From positions 78,322 to 142,321 of the forward strand of contig ML210179.1 of the NCBI GenBank assembly GCA_004369085.1: a stretch of 64,000 bases of DNA, given 5' to 3'. Positions within the stretch are counted from its first letter, which is position 1; each line of letters opens with the position of its first letter. The notes beneath the pieces were generated by a model. It searched no databases. It saw nothing but the letters and a program-made list of their open reading frames with translations, and was not told the origin of the DNA. Below, one piece after another: positions 48,004-60,060 of the stretch. The translations under genes were made by a program, and so were the position numbers. This DNA is from Coprinopsis marcescibilis (lineage: Eukaryota > Basidiomycota > Agaricomycetes > Agaricales > Psathyrellaceae).

Positions 48004-51000
48004 ATGGGCTGCCCACATACCGAAGCATTATCGAGACTTCAACCACCCCGTCTCTCACAATCGGTCCACAGGGAAGAATGCACGCAGTGCTTTGACAATC
48101 AGGTATGCTGATCATCCTGATCACTGATTATCGTATCGTTGTAATGTCGAGGTTGTTTTCAGGATTCGCCAGGGGGCATCGACGTCTGCTTGACCTGCTT
48201 TAACGGCGGATGTCTCGCTACCGACCGCCAACACGCCCAAAACCACGTACAAAAGACCGGACATCGATTCACGCTCAACGTCAAGCGCAAGCTCAAACCA
48301 TCTTCCAAACGCGTGCGTGTCTTTTACTACCTCATTACCACCACCACGGTTCTGAAGAATAGTCGCCCCCGTAGGCCACAGATGAAGAACCACCCACGAA
48401 GATGAAAAAACTGGCGATCGTGGAAGAGCGAGACGAAGACAGGTACGACCAGGCTGTAGTGGTCAAGTGCTGGAGCTGCGACGCGGAAAAGGGGCTAGAG
48501 TTGCCCGGGGCTGTTGATGAGAATCCCAAGGTGCGAACACTCTTTCGTTTCTTTTGCCACTTGCGGTGTCGCTGAGGTGGATACAGGTCAAAGCCCTGGT
48601 GGACGGCGTACTCCACTCGCTCTCCTCAGCACGCCAGTCGGAAGTCAAGGCTTGGGAAGAAGAGATCTTGCCGTGCGAACATACCCTCACGCTCGAACAA
48701 CTCGAAACTGGCCATATTCTGCAATCCGGTGCGTGCTTTGCTTTGTGTGTTGACGGCCGTTCTACTGCAAGCGGGGGTGGCATAAACTGCGTGATGATGT
48801 TGCCAGCTTGCTTTCACGTTGATTTCTATTCGATATCCACCACCCATTGCGCGTTTTGCACTCCATCGCCTTGTCGCATTCTCCTTTTCAACCTTTCTCT
48901 CCTGTTCTCTTTCTTTGCTCATTACGCCCAACTGACGTCACACCTCCAGGCCAAGCCCACTGCAGCAACTGCGACCTGAAAGAGAACCTCTGGCTCTGCC
49001 TTGCCTGTGGCAGTCTCGGATGCGGACGCTCGCAATACGGCGGCACTGGCGGGAATGGACATGGATTGGAACACTACAAGACTACCGGGCATGCTGTTAG
49101 TGTCAAATTGGGGACTATCACTGCGGAGGGGGATGCTGGTGCGTTTTTGTTCGTTTGCTTCGTTATTTTGGTTAATGATTATGATTTCAAAATTGATGTT
49201 TAGACGTGTACTGCTATAGCTGCGACGACGCGAAGCAGGATCCAGAGGTTGCGCGCCATTTGGCGACATTTGGGATTAATATTCAGACGTTGAGCAAGAC
49301 TGAGAAGAGCATGACTGAGCTTGTGCGTTTTCCCCTCTTTGCACGTCCGGGCTCTTGCTGATTAATGGATGAATGGCCAACTCTTCTTTATGTAAATTAT
49401 TATGATACAGCAAATCGAACAAAACCTCAGGTACGACTTTTCGCTCACGGGGGAGGACGGACAGGCCCTCGAACCTATATTCGGACCGGGCCTCACAGGT
49501 CTCGCCAACCTCGGCAACAGCTGCTATATGGCGTCTGTGCTCCAGACCATCTTCAGCCTCCCGGCGTTCCAGAGACGGTATTACTACTCCGACGACAAGA
49601 ATAAGGATGGCGCCGATGTTACCATTGCCGACGCCAGCAACAGCTCCAGCAACGTCCAGGGAAAAGACCACGCGAGAGAGTGCAGCGTCCCGCTCCCGGC
49701 AGAGTGTGTGGAGTGCCAGATGCGGAAGGTGGCGGACGGGCTGCTGAGTGGGCGCTACTCGCACCCGGCGAATTTCATGAACGGGTCGCCTGGTGGTAGT
49801 CCAACAGCTAGCGACCGGCTGCAACATCCCTCGCCGTCGCCTGTATTTCAAAAGGGGATCAAGCCGAGTGGGTTCAAGGCGTTGGTGGGCAAGGGCCATG
49901 AAGAGTTTTCGACGATGAGGCAGCAGGATTCGGAAGAGTTTTTTGGGCACCTTTTGAGTGTTGTTAGGAGGGATGGGCATAAGTTTAGGGAGAGGGTTGA
50001 GTGGGGTGGTGAGTTTTGTTTGTTTAGGGGGTCGATGTTCTTCCTCCTTCTGTCCCTCTTCCTTTCCCTCGGCCTCCGCCTCCTCCCCGTCCCCTACCTC
50101 TCCCTCTCACCCCTTTTCGCACAATGCTGACCTTAATGCGTAGATGCGACGGCGGTGTTCAGCTACGCGCTCGAGCAGCGCTTGCAGTGCAGCGAGTGCA
50201 AGAAGGTGCGGTATAGGCAGGATGTGAATGATTCAGTTAGCGTTGGTGTGCCCGCCAAAGTGGTGCGGACGGATGAGGAGGGCAGGGTTGAGTATGAGCC
50301 TGTGGAGCTCACGGCGTGTTTGGATGCGGTGTTGGGGACTGAGGCATTGGATTATTCGTGTCCGCGTTGTGGGAAGGGTGTTTTGGCTCTCAAGTGGGTG
50401 TTGTTTTTTTGGTGGTCGTTTGTGTTTTCTTGTGGCCGTCGTTGGGTGGTGGTCGTGGTCGTGTGGGGTTGGCGCTGATTTGACCTGTTGCTGATGATTG
50501 CGCTGACAGACAAACGAAATTCGCATCCTTCCCGCAAGTCCTCGTTGTGCACGCCAAGAAATTCCAGCTTGTTAATTGGGTTCCTACCAAGCTTGGTGCG
50601 CACATCCCACCTTTTGTTTTGCGTTCGTGGCTGACGAAGAGCAGATATACCCATCTTACTGCCCGAGGGAGATGTGATCGAGTTTACCCAGAAGCATTTT
50701 GGATCGGGGTTGCAGGATGGGGAAGAGGAGTTTGAGGAGGGCGGGGATGCTGGTGGAGGTGTGTTTTCTTTGCTCTTCTACCTCTGTGTTCCAACCACAC
50801 GAACCAACGCTAACACCCCGTCTATTCCTAGCCCCCACGATCCCCGAATTCAACCAAAGCGCGCTCTCGGCACTTGAAGCGATGGGATTCCCGCTTGTGC
50901 GGTGCCAGAAAGCGTTGTTGGCGACGGGCAACGGGGATAACGCTGAGCTTGCCATGGAGTGGTTGTTTGGCCATATGGACGATGCGGATATTGATGAGCC

Positions 51001-51504
51001 TATTGATTTTGGTGGGAACACGAGCAAGAGCAAGGGGGGGAAAGAGCCGCCGCAGGAGCAGGTTGCGCTTATTGTGGATATGGGTTTTACGAGTGCGCAG
51101 GCAAAAAAGGCGCTTCGGGAGACGGTATGTTTTGTTTTTGGGTGTGTGATGGGGTTCTGATGGTTTTTTGGGGGTAGGATGGGAATGCGGAGAGGGCGGT
51201 TGAGTGGTTGTTTAATCATCCGGATGATATGGGGGATGAGCTGGCTAGTTCGACTGCGTCTGCGTCTTCCGCTACTCCTGCGACACCGAGCTTGCCAGGA
51301 TCGACGACGGTGCCTGCAAAGTACAAGCTCAAGGCGTTCATCTCGCATAAAGGGCCGAGCGTGCATAGTGGGCATTATGTTGCGCATGTGCGGGTGGGGG
51401 ATGGGTGGGTGTTGTTTAATGATGAGAAGGTTGTGAGGGCGGATGGGGAGAGTGTGAGGGATTTGAAGCGGTTGGCGTATTTGTATGTGTTTGAGAGGGT
51501 TTAG
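48004..51504 (+). CDS. UBP14: Ubiquitin carboxyl-terminal hydrolase (UBP14/USP5 type)
   Basis: Exons: 48004..48102, 48163..48316, 48382..48530, 48587..48728, 48950..49138, 49204..49322, 49411..50008, 50144..50393, 50510..50595, 50645..50758, 50832..51124, 51178..51504; 2520 nt, 839 residues. Domains in order: a variant N-terminal zinc finger (HREECTQCFDNQ..IDVCLTCFNGGC), the ZnF-UBP (HCSNCDLKENLWLCLACGSLGCGRSQYGGTGGNGHGLEHYKTTGH), the split USP domain with catalytic Cys322 (LANLGNSCYMASVLQ) and His797 (HSGHYVAHV), and two UBA domains between them (ALEAMGFPLVRCQKALLATGN and LIVDMGFTSAQAKKALRE). This is exactly the UBP14/IsoT architecture, which disassembles free polyubiquitin chains and keeps the proteasome clear. 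All catalytic and zinc ligands that I can place are present. Confidence 0.95.
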
Positions 51505-53274
51505 AGAGGTCATCTCCTTCTTCGAGAAAGAAGAAAGGGTGGTTGGTGTGGGTTGAGTGAGGAGGGGTGAGCAAATCGGAAAAAGGAGAGTAGGGAGGAG
51601 GGAAAGGAAGGCCTTGAACGTGAATGATAATGAAGAATAGCAGTATGGTGTTGAAATTGTACTTTTAGGCTGGATATGTATCTTGGTGTGGTCTACAGTA
51701 CTGTCTGCGGTTGATCACCTGGGATGAAGCAACGGTACTTCTGGTACTATGGTGTAGGACTGAACGAATGGTTCGTCGTTTCCGCGAAGCTGTGGTGGTC
51801 AGTGAGCTTTGGGTTCCATGTTTTACCGCGAGGCTGTTGCAGCTAGCCTCTTGCGGATAAACTGCGAACGATAATTACAGTCTTGGATTATTATTGTGTG
51901 TAGACAGCTACTCGGACTCGTGGCTCCACTGTGGTCCCATGGTTCCATGGAATCGTTGACGGTTGGCATCGTGATTCTTGATGAACGATATACGCTGTTT
52001 CAAGTTTAAGGATCAGACTTGAGTTGCTGTTGAAGGTTAGGTATCCGTATGTTTGCGCAGCGGGCTTCTTCGGGTTGGGTATCGTATTGTTGCCAGTTTC
52101 CAGAAGGTGTGGGGTATAGTAACTACTGCGGAATCGGAATAATAAGTTGGGGTGGGGGTGGTTGTCAAGTTTCTCGTCGGTGTGCGCGTGGAATGCGAGG
52201 GAGATGGTATATAGGAGATGGTATGTGGTCACTATGTGGAGGCGAATAATCGAGCGCTAGTGGGACTGTGATTCGTTGATGGGTGATTGGAATCAGGCGC
52301 CGGATGGTAGTACCTCCTCGTATTGAAGGGTTAGGCTGATAACCGGTCGTCATGGACGAGTTGAATGCGCAAAAGATAAAGATGAAGATGAACTTGATGT
52401 TAACGAGGAAGAGGCTGTAGTAAGATGGACAGTTCCGAAGTAGGTAGGTCAAGGCTCTAAGAGTAAGTACATACGACTTGTTGGCGATTATGATTACTCG
52501 CTTAACCTACCCGTTTCATGCGCATTCCGGTGCTGGGAGCATGGTCGTGTGCGTTTAATGTCTTAATCTAATCACGGAGGAGATGGGACTACTGACGAAT
52601 TATGATCAAGGCAACAACCACTCGCGTGAGCACTGCTCCACATTCTGATTTTGTATCTGCCAACTACCATGTTCTGCCTTCTTGGGCTACCACGCGATCA
52701 TGGGTAAAGACTATTAATAGGTCCTTGCGTAGTTGAAGAGTTTCTCGAATCTCGGGTGACTGCACCACTTATGTGATGCTATTTTGGGGTTTGACGTTTT
52801 CTTGGCAGTCGTTGGTGGTGGGATCAGATGCGATGGTGGTGGAGGAGCGTCGATTGGATGTTCGCCGGTCTTTCCCATTGTAGTAATGCTTTAATGCGGG
52901 TTTGGATCAGAAATTGGAGCAGACATAGGTATTAGGAAGGTTAGTCATTGAGTTGCCATGGTCGTCCCCCTCTTGAGTTTGGGTTCGAGAGGGCTTTGCT
53001 TACCTACGGTTCAAGGGTGGTTAGGCAATTGCTACCCTTCTCCCGTCCCGGCTGTACGTCTTATCCGAATAGTCACTTGGACGACAACATTGACAAGCCT
53101 TGATCATCGCATCGATTGTGAGAAGCGCATTGTACGGTTGTAGTAAGTAGTATGTATGCAGCATGATGTACGTGGTGTAGCTAACCGCTTTCCAATCGCT
53201 ATGTATGTGAAGGTGCGTTCTTGTGCCGGCCATGACCTGCTTGCCTCCGCAGCAGCGAGTCTGATAGATCAGAA
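51505..53274. other. Region without a recognised gene
   Basis: Includes the UBP14 3' flank. Frames of up to 113 residues on the minus strand (51891..52232, 52165..52452) look like chance reading of AT-rich sequence. Confidence 0.35.
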
Positions 53275-53754
53275 GTGTCGATGTCGTCAATGGATGGCGT
53301 ATTTGTACTAGGTCAGGGGCGCAATGTGATCTTGTCGCCGCATTATCTCCTCGCCCTCGGAAGATCGGCTTATATGCGAGCTTGGGAGGGCGTTGTGAAG
53401 AACTTGCCTTCTTGGGTGGAAGTGGTTAGAGCGGTGATTGTGAGTTATAAGCTCAGGTCAAGTGGTTCAGAACTTCAGGGAGTGATTTCCGAAGCACTCG
53501 GACGCGGATGTTATTTTCATCGTCACCGCCTTGAAGAGCTTATTCGATTCATGATATTGATACGGAAAGGTAAATGTAGGATGGATGTTCCAATCCCAGT
53601 GCGCGAACACATGGACTTGATATCAGGAGATGCAGAAGCGCGGTTAGCTCATCTTCCTAGACAACCGTTTTCACTATCACTCCCTAACCTGATGTTTGGT
53701 TCGCAAAACGACACGGGAAAGCAGAAACCATACCTATCGACGTTCTTCACATAA
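53275..53754 (+). CDS. Hypothetical single-exon ORF, 159 residues
   Basis: An uninterrupted frame starting MSMSSMDGVFVLGQGRNVILSPHYLLALGRSAYMRAWEGVV and ending STFFT. Composition is ordinary for a soluble protein. I recognise no domain, signal peptide or membrane segment. A following frame (53696..53962) could belong to the same degenerate gene in another phase. It may be a real species-specific gene, a relic, or chance. Confidence 0.35.
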   Translation: MSMSSMDGVFVLGQGRNVILSPHYLLALGRSAYMRAWEGVVKNLPSWVEVVRAVIVSYKLRSSGSELQGVISEALGRGCYFHRHRLEELIRFMILIRKGKCRMDVPIPVREHMDLISGDAEARLAHLPRQPFSLSLPNLMFGSQNDTGKQKPYLSTFFT

Positions 53755-54692
53755 GAACTTGATTGCGATAAGCCCCTTTTGTCGTTGGAAATGTGATCTG
53801 GATGACGGAATTGAGCCACCCCCGATTGGTCTCCGCGTTGAGTTTTTAGATGTCGGGAAGCGCTTCAAGGATTCAATTTCTGCATCATTTCAGCAAACGT
53901 TGGAAGCAACGCGTCCAAGGAAATTCCATGGAAGCGCCATGCAAGTTGCAATCTCAGGCTAAAAATAAGTATTTTTGATGGGAATAATGTGATGATGAGG
54001 TATGTAGGAGCGCCGCTGGATTCAATTCAAGTTGGTTGTTACGATTTGTTACGGGATATCTGGCGGGGGTGGACTCAGGCCTTCTTAGCAGACCCAGATC
54101 CGTGTGCCCAGACGAATAAATAGCTTGGCTTATGCAGGCCGCCAGGCCAAGTTGCGGACTTGGAAGCTTGAAGATTAGAACAAGCGGAAGGCTCGGGACG
54201 GAGGAGCAAAAAAGCATCAATCTGACGACGCACGTTTCTTCACATTGGAGCGCATTAGGGGGGCCCATATGACCTGAGGGCAAACCCTTGGGGAAAGAAG
54301 GGGGTCAGAACCACAGAAAGAGCGTTTCTTGCCTGGAATAATCTGATAACAACACATTCCCAGGACGAACAGTGTGATGGCACACGACCAGAAATTGGCG
54401 TTCGACAGCTGCTTGAGCACACGACCTGACCGCAGCGATCTGATTGGCCAAGATGCTATGTTGTGACAGCCGCACTTTGCCGAGACTGAAACAAAAGGTT
54501 CCGCCATCGACGCCAAGGCCAGAATATCGAACGTGCGCTCCCTTTCCTTCCATTTCAACTAAAATTTGGGACCTGGACACCGCTTTCCCGTTTTGCGTAT
54601 TAAAGCATCGAATTAACCATGCAAAATTTCAGCTTCCAGCTCCCCCAACACCCCCCACCTACCTCCTCTCCTCACCGTAGGATCCCATAACA
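53755..54692. other. Promoter-proximal region of the phosphate symporter
   Basis: No gene recognised. A pyrimidine-rich stretch (CCCCCAACACCCCCCACCTACCTCCTCTCCTC, 54642-54673) precedes the start codon at 54693, a common feature of fungal core promoters. Confidence 0.4.
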
Positions 54693-56866
54693 ATGCCAGT
54701 CCTGCACCAGTGGGATTACCTCTTCGCCATTGGCACCATCTTTGCGGCGTTGGATGCCTACATGATCGGTGCCAACGATGTAGCCAACAGCTTTGCTAGT
54801 ACGTCCACCGCCTTTGGTCCCACCGACTCCTAATGACCTTGTTCCCCCAGCATCCGTCTCGTCAAAGTCTCTCACTCTTCGCCAGGCATGTGTCGCTGCA
54901 GCAATCATGGAGTTCGGCGTATGTACAGTCTACGCGTCGTTTCTTGGACAATTGCTGACAACATATAACAGGGTGCCGTCCTCGTTGGTGCTCGTGTGAC
55001 CAGCACGATTAAGGATGGAATCGTTCCAGGAGACATCTTCGGCGAGAACCCTGGTGTCCAACTACTCGGGTTCACCGTTGCTATCTTCTCGTCCTCAAGT
55101 AAGCATCACAATGCCTATTCTGGTTGGGCGATGTACTGACAGCTCGGATAGTTTGGTTGACCATTGCAACTCGCATGGCATGGCCCGTCTCGACCACCTA
55201 CTCGATCATTTCCGCTGTGACTGGTATTGGTATCGCCACCGCCGGATGGGATGCTCCGCGATGGGGATGGAACAATTCTAAGGGTCTTGGAGCGATCTTT
55301 GCTGGCTTTGCAATCGGTATGTCGATGCGTTACTACCTCGGTATCAAATGCATGTTTAACACTTGCCATTAGCCCCAAGTATCGCTGCTGCATTCGCCGT
55401 CGTCATCTTCCTCGCCGTCAAATACGTCGTTCTTGTCCGCAAGGACTCTGCTCGATGGGGTCTAATGACTGCCCCCGTCATCTTCTTCCTTGTTGGTGCC
55501 ATTTTGACGATGTCCATCAGTAAGCATCCCCGCCCCCTATCCAATCCACCAAAATCCTCATGCTGGTTCAGTCTACAAGGGGTCGCCTAGTCTTGGCTTG
55601 GATGAACTCTCCCAAGCCACACAGGCTCTCGCCATTTGCTTAACTGCATTCGTCGTGGCATTGTTCTCCCTCGTCTTCTGGTTGCCTTATGTCCACGCCA
55701 CCGTTGTGAAGAAGGATTACAGTATGTCGCATTCTGTTTAAATCCCTCCATCATATTCTGATGACATTGCGTAGCTCTTCGCTGGTACCACTTCTTCTAC
55801 GGCCCCTTCCTCTGGAAGCGGGTTGCTCCTGCAGATGCTGCAGAACGCGAAGCCGTTCCGGATTACCGAATCAGGGCTGAGAACGAGCTCGATGCCTCCA
55901 AGCCCGATGGTACGTTGACAATCGTTCTCTCTGGGTCACCTTGCTTATACCCTTTATTCAGCTGCTCTCGAAACCGATTCTGAAAAGAACGAAAAGGGTT
56001 CTGTCGCCAACACTCCCGGTACTCCCATCGCACAACCGAGCCAGCTCGCCGATGTCGATGGTCACCCAATCGAAGGGCCTTGGATCCTTCCCAAAAACCT
56101 TTGGATCATCATCCGCTACCGCGCTTTCCCCTACATCAAAAAGGCCATCCTCCACGGCTCTTCCGTTGACATTCACGCCATGCAACACGACAAGAACACT
56201 ACAGATGCCCATGCCCGCGCTAAGCAGTGCGTACCTTGATATTCATTCATGATTCCTTTTTTTGACCTTTCACCTAGATACCCCAATGAGACTGAACACT
56301 TGTACTCCTTTATGCAAGTCATGACTGCCTGTGTTGCCTCATTCGGACACGGTGCCAACGATGTTTCCAACGCCATCGGACCATTCTCCGTCATCTACCA
56401 CGTTTGGTCAACCGGCACCATCTCAGGAGCCACCACCCCAGTGCCCATCTGGACGCTTGCCTTTGGAGGTGGTATGCTTGTCATCGGTCTTGCTACCTGT
56501 AAGTTTGCCAAACTCTTTACGAACCAAAACAAACATTCTGATCATGGTGTTTTAGACGGCTATAACGTGATGAAGGTTCTTGGCAACCGAATCACGCTGA
56601 TGTCTCCTTCGCGTGGCTTTTCGATGGAGCTTGGTGCTTCGATCACTGTCATTCTTGCATCACAATTCGGTATCCCTGTCTCTTCCACCATGTGTATCAC
56701 TGGAGCTACCATTGGAGTGTCGCTGTGCAACGGTGATTTCCGTGCGACGAATTGGCGTGCGATTGGATGGATCGTCTTGGGGTGGGTGTTGACTGTGCCC
56801 ATTGTCGCGACGTTCAGCGCGTCTGTGATGTCCATCATCTTGTACGCTCCTAATTTGACCCAGTAA
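54693..56866 (+). CDS. PHO89: Sodium-phosphate symporter, PHO4/PHO89 (PiT) family
   Basis: Exons: 54693..54798, 54851..54918, 54972..55098, 55152..55316, 55373..55519, 55572..55721, 55775..55909, 55962..56226, 56278..56498, 56556..56866; 1695 nt, 564 residues. The two inverted halves each carry the PiT signature: N-terminal DAYMIGANDVANSFA..TLRQACVAAAIMEFGGAVLVGARV and C-terminal ASFGHGANDVSNAIGPF..RGFSMELGASITVILASQFGIPVSSTMC. Both GAND(V)(A/S)N motifs are intact. A hydrophilic loop of about 120 residues (ALETDSEKNEKGSV..) joins the halves. Family members move inorganic phosphate across the plasma membrane with Na+ (or H+) and are usually induced by phosphate starvation. About 10-12 membrane segments. 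No lesions. Confidence 0.95.
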
Positions 56867-57117
56867 ATTCCTGGAAGGGGAGGAGGTCCTCGGTTCGTTG
56901 TTATGTGAGGAACGATTAGTACTTATTACTAGATAAAGTTACAGTTACGATAATGGTAACGGGGTATTCAGAACGCAATGCAAACATGTACTATCACCAC
57001 GACATTTAGATCACGCATAATTTATTTGAATGGGACGCTCGATCTCTATTCATGTCTTTATCTGCTTAAGGAATCCTGGACTTCCGACTAATCACTACAT
57101 CATATACCATATGTGTA

Positions 57118-57769
57118 TCAGCTCAATTTTCGTTTCTTTGCCGTAGAGTTATCATCATCCAGGAGGAGCCCTGGTGTTGAATGGAATTGGTTGCTCCAAC
57201 GTAAACTTGTTTGTTCGCCCGGGGCTCCTTCCCCCGCCTTTCTTCGAGTGACAATTCGAATCCGATTAATAGTAGGCGCGACCTTGCTCCATGTTTCTCG
57301 GGTTATCTTGACCCATTCGCCTCTTGACACGGCGAGGTCTTTAGTTTCAAACGCGACCTCGTAGTCGTTGTTAAAGTGCGCGGGCAGATCTGGGAGGTAG
57401 AACCGCATGGCTTCGGGGATTGTCTGCAATGGTGTAGTACGCTAGTCAGCCGCTGTCGTGGTATACACTCGTGGGTCGCAAAAGGGATGGCAGATTTAGT
57501 AAGCAAAGTCGCGCCTGATGCTGCCATCACTTTTGCGACCCACGATTACATTGTTGCGTGATGGCCGATAATGGGGTTTGGACTCGTGCTAGCGAAAGGA
57601 TCTATGTACGTACGGGGTAGTGGATAGACCGGGGGATGAAGGCCAGGGATGATTGGTATTCCAGGATCATCAGCTCGGGGTGAGGATCGATGGCAGGCGA
57701 GGCTTCCCTTTGTGTGGGTTTCTTTAAGTTTGCACGTCGGGTTGTGGTAGATGTGGTGTTATGGCTCAT
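57118..57769 (-). CDS. Small protein E1, founder of a local family of unknown function
   Basis: Exons 57614..57769 and 57118..57423 (462 nt, 153 residues). The start MSHNTTSTTTRRANLKKP is followed by PELMILEYQSSLAFIPRSIHYP, TIPEAMRFYLPDLPAHFNNDYEVAFETKDLAVSRGEWVKITRETWSKVAPTINRIRIVTRR and a polar end (STAKKRKLS), which ends like a basic nuclear-type tail. The neighbour E2 matches over the conserved MR.YLP.LP....F.TKD....W..IT..W..V.P core with the intron at the same point, so the gene structure is well supported though the function is unknown. The intron holds a 25-bp inverted repeat. Confidence 0.72.
57469..57545. repeat. 25-bp inverted repeat (24/25 match) in the intron of E1
   Basis: Arms 57469-57493 (TCGTGGGTCGCAAAAGGGATGGCAG) and 57521-57545, whose reverse complement differs at one base, are separated by 27 nt (57494-57520). 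Transcribed with E1 it would form a stable hairpin. Confidence 0.9.
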
Positions 57770-58595
57770 GTCGGACTGGCCTTGGATGATATTCCTTGGG
57801 TGTAAATGGGTGGTTTATAAGGAAGAAAGACTGAGTGGCACGGTGTATTACGCCTCAGGTTCGTTGGACATGTGGTGACTGGTCCCTATTGTGCTTCAGC
57901 CTCGTGCCCGTACATGACTTGGTACTTGCCCAGCAAATCGGATATATTGGCTTAGAAACCCCTCTTGACTTTCGAGTCATAGAAGGTCATAGAGTGCTGA
58001 AATCGCACGATTATAATGACGTTGACTGCAAGGCGTGTTGCAGTTGAACTCTGCGTTCACCAAGGGTCATAATCGATGGTACACACCGCTCCTGTAATTT
58101 AAGATACAAGTCTAGCTGACAAGTCCTTCTTGTGCTTGATTAGTAGGATCTGTATGCTATTACATTTCAATCGTATTAGCGAAGGGACGGCGGGTGGTCG
58201 GAAAACGGCAGCTAGCCAGAGCGGCGCGTATGTCGAGACCATCAACTGCTCCACCTGTGTAACCTAGCTTTAAATTATCTCGCAAAGTTCTCCTGAAATA
58301 ACATATGCTTTGCGCGTATTCGGATCAGCGTATCTCTTGGGATACAGTCGTTCAGATGATTTCCACGATCGTGTTTGTCGCAGCGAGTGAGGGATTAGGA
58401 TTACTCGTAGGTTCCGCTTCCACTACTTCTATATTCTTGGATTCTACTGACTTTACTCCTTGTCCTTCCTACACAGCTGTAGCATTGCTTCTTGCCCTTT
58501 GCCTTAGCTTGCTTGCGCAAATGGTCTATTTCATTAGAATCTTCTTTTGCCAGTTTGAATACAATGGTAAGCTTACTTCTCACTCCCACTGACTG
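57770..58595. other. Intergenic region between E1 and E2
   Basis: No gene recognised. A 95-residue plus-strand frame (58305..58592) has two hydrophobic stretches (SEGLGLLVGSASTTSIFLDS and VALLLALCLSLLAQMVYFI) but no family match; it could be a decayed membrane-protein exon. Confidence 0.35.
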
Positions 58596-59092
58596 TTAGT
58601 ACCCGCCAAAAAGGGATTTTGGCGGTGGCTCCGACGCGGGGCCCGGTGCGATTGTCCGCGCATTCCTTCGTGGTTCCACTTTAGAGGCGGCATCTGTTCT
58701 GCAAACGAGACGAAGAACTTTAACGGAAGGTATGACTTGAGACCAAGCACCCTCGGTGATAGTCAGCCATTTATCCTGGCAAATGGGGTGATCTTTGGTT
58801 TGGAAAGTGAAGATGTCGGCGGTTATATCGGTAGGGAGGTTTGGAAGGTAGCGCCTCATCGATTCGTCGATCGTCTACATTTTGACGAAGCGCGGGGGTG
58901 GGTCAGCATCCTTTGGAGGGTTGATTTACTTAGGGGACGGCATACGAGGTACTCCTTGGGACGAGCAATTATGAGGTGCGTGTCCCCGTGTTCCAAGATG
59001 ATTAGGCCTTGAGCTTGATCCTCAGCTGCCTTGGTTGGCGATTGGTAATCTTGAGCGGCGAAGGAGAAACTGGGACCGTTACGATGTGGCAT
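58596..59092 (-). CDS. Small protein E2, paralog of E1
   Basis: Exons 58946..59092 and 58596..58874 (426 nt, 141 residues). It begins MPHRNGPSFSFAAQDYQSP, then GLIILEHGDTHLIIARPKEYL, TIDESMRRYLPNLPTDITADIFTFQTKDHPICQDKWLTITEGAWSQVIPSVKVLRLV, and a Pro/Arg-rich end. The intron sits at the same place and phase as in E1. It is the left part of a segment duplicated at 61.1-63.2 kb. I recognise no domain. Confidence 0.72.
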
Positions 59093-60060
59093 CTCTCGCC
59101 GCTGTAGAGTAGTTGAAAGTAAGCGAGGGAAAGACGAAGTGCCTCGAGGACGCGTGGCAAGGCTCAACTGCGCAGCCTGCCTCAGGACACGTTCACAGGT
59201 GGAATTAAGGAATGTATAGCATAGCATCATAATGCATCATGAGCGGGAAATCGCCGAAACCCAATCATCGATAAGCATAGCCTAATTAGGATGCTTATAA
59301 TTAGAATTTCAATGCCTACTACTTTTCCTGTTCGTGAAACGGTGGCCAATAGTCGAGCCTACACTCGTTAAGCGGCACTCGGTTCAAGCTATTAGAATCA
59401 CAGCGCATTTGATAAGTGAAGGCTAAATGCAAACAGGAGCGGGCTGATTCTCGTCAATCCCAAGTCCTGCGTATATCTTTCCGACGCATGTTCCGGGCGG
59501 GCTTGGCCGATTAGTAGTGTTAAATTGTACACATACTGATCTAGTTTCATTCTGGATTAAAGCTATGTGTGACCCCTTGCAAGATATGAGATTTGTGGAC
59601 TTGCTTGACTGCCACTCGTGAGCCTGGCATCGTCTTGCGTCAGCGGGCGCTTAAAGGGGTAACCATGTCAAGGCCAAGCGCGAGTAAGCGTTCACGGTTC
59701 AAGCATCCTTTGCACTCGCAAAGGCCAATTCCAAGCACCCTGAGTCCCGCGCACCAGCCTTTGGCATGGTGAGGGCGCTTTATTGCATAACAATGGATGC
59801 CAACAAGATGGAAACGCTACCGCTGAATGGGGAAATATCCAGCTGCTTTGTGCAGCCCTGGAATGTGGATATGCAGGGTTCTCAGTGGTGACCAGTACAG
59901 GTACCGGGCCAACGCTGGGCCTATAAATAGGGTGTCTGCACACCAGGAAATTTATTACCTTCCGTTCTCTTCCATCCCCAGCTCAAGAAACCCCCTTCAA
60001 GGATATCAATTGGCTTCACCGCTGTACTTGCAAGCTCTATACACCACCACAGCCTATAAT
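59093..60060. other. Intergenic segment, duplicated at 61.3-62.2 kb
   Basis: No gene. Parts are repeated further right: GAGTCC(C/G)GCGCACCAGCC(T/C)TTGGCATGGTGAG at 59742 and 62010, and CCACACCAGGAAA(A/T)TTAT(T/C)(A/G)CCTTCCGTTCTCTT at about 59938 and 62117. Confidence 0.6.
59922..59930 (+). promoter_or_regulatory. TATA box upstream of pseudogene F1
   Basis: TATAAATAG followed by GGTG(T/C)CTG(C), 138 bp before the former start codon; the same arrangement lies at 62098 before the intact copy. Confidence 0.55.

Noticed and set aside
49276..49980. 234-residue minus-strand ORF
   Set aside because: Antisense to the UBP14 exon with the catalytic Cys; no motif of its own.
50656..51513. 285-residue minus-strand ORF over the UBP14 3' end
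   Set aside because: Shadow of UBP14 exons 10-12, whose UBA and catalytic His motifs are clear on the plus strand.
58856..59230. 124-residue minus-strand ORF starting MMLCYTFLNSTCER over E2
   Set aside because: It extends E2 exon 1 upstream and reads into its intron. Homology with E1 supports the shorter start (MPHRNG, 59092) and splicing at 58945.
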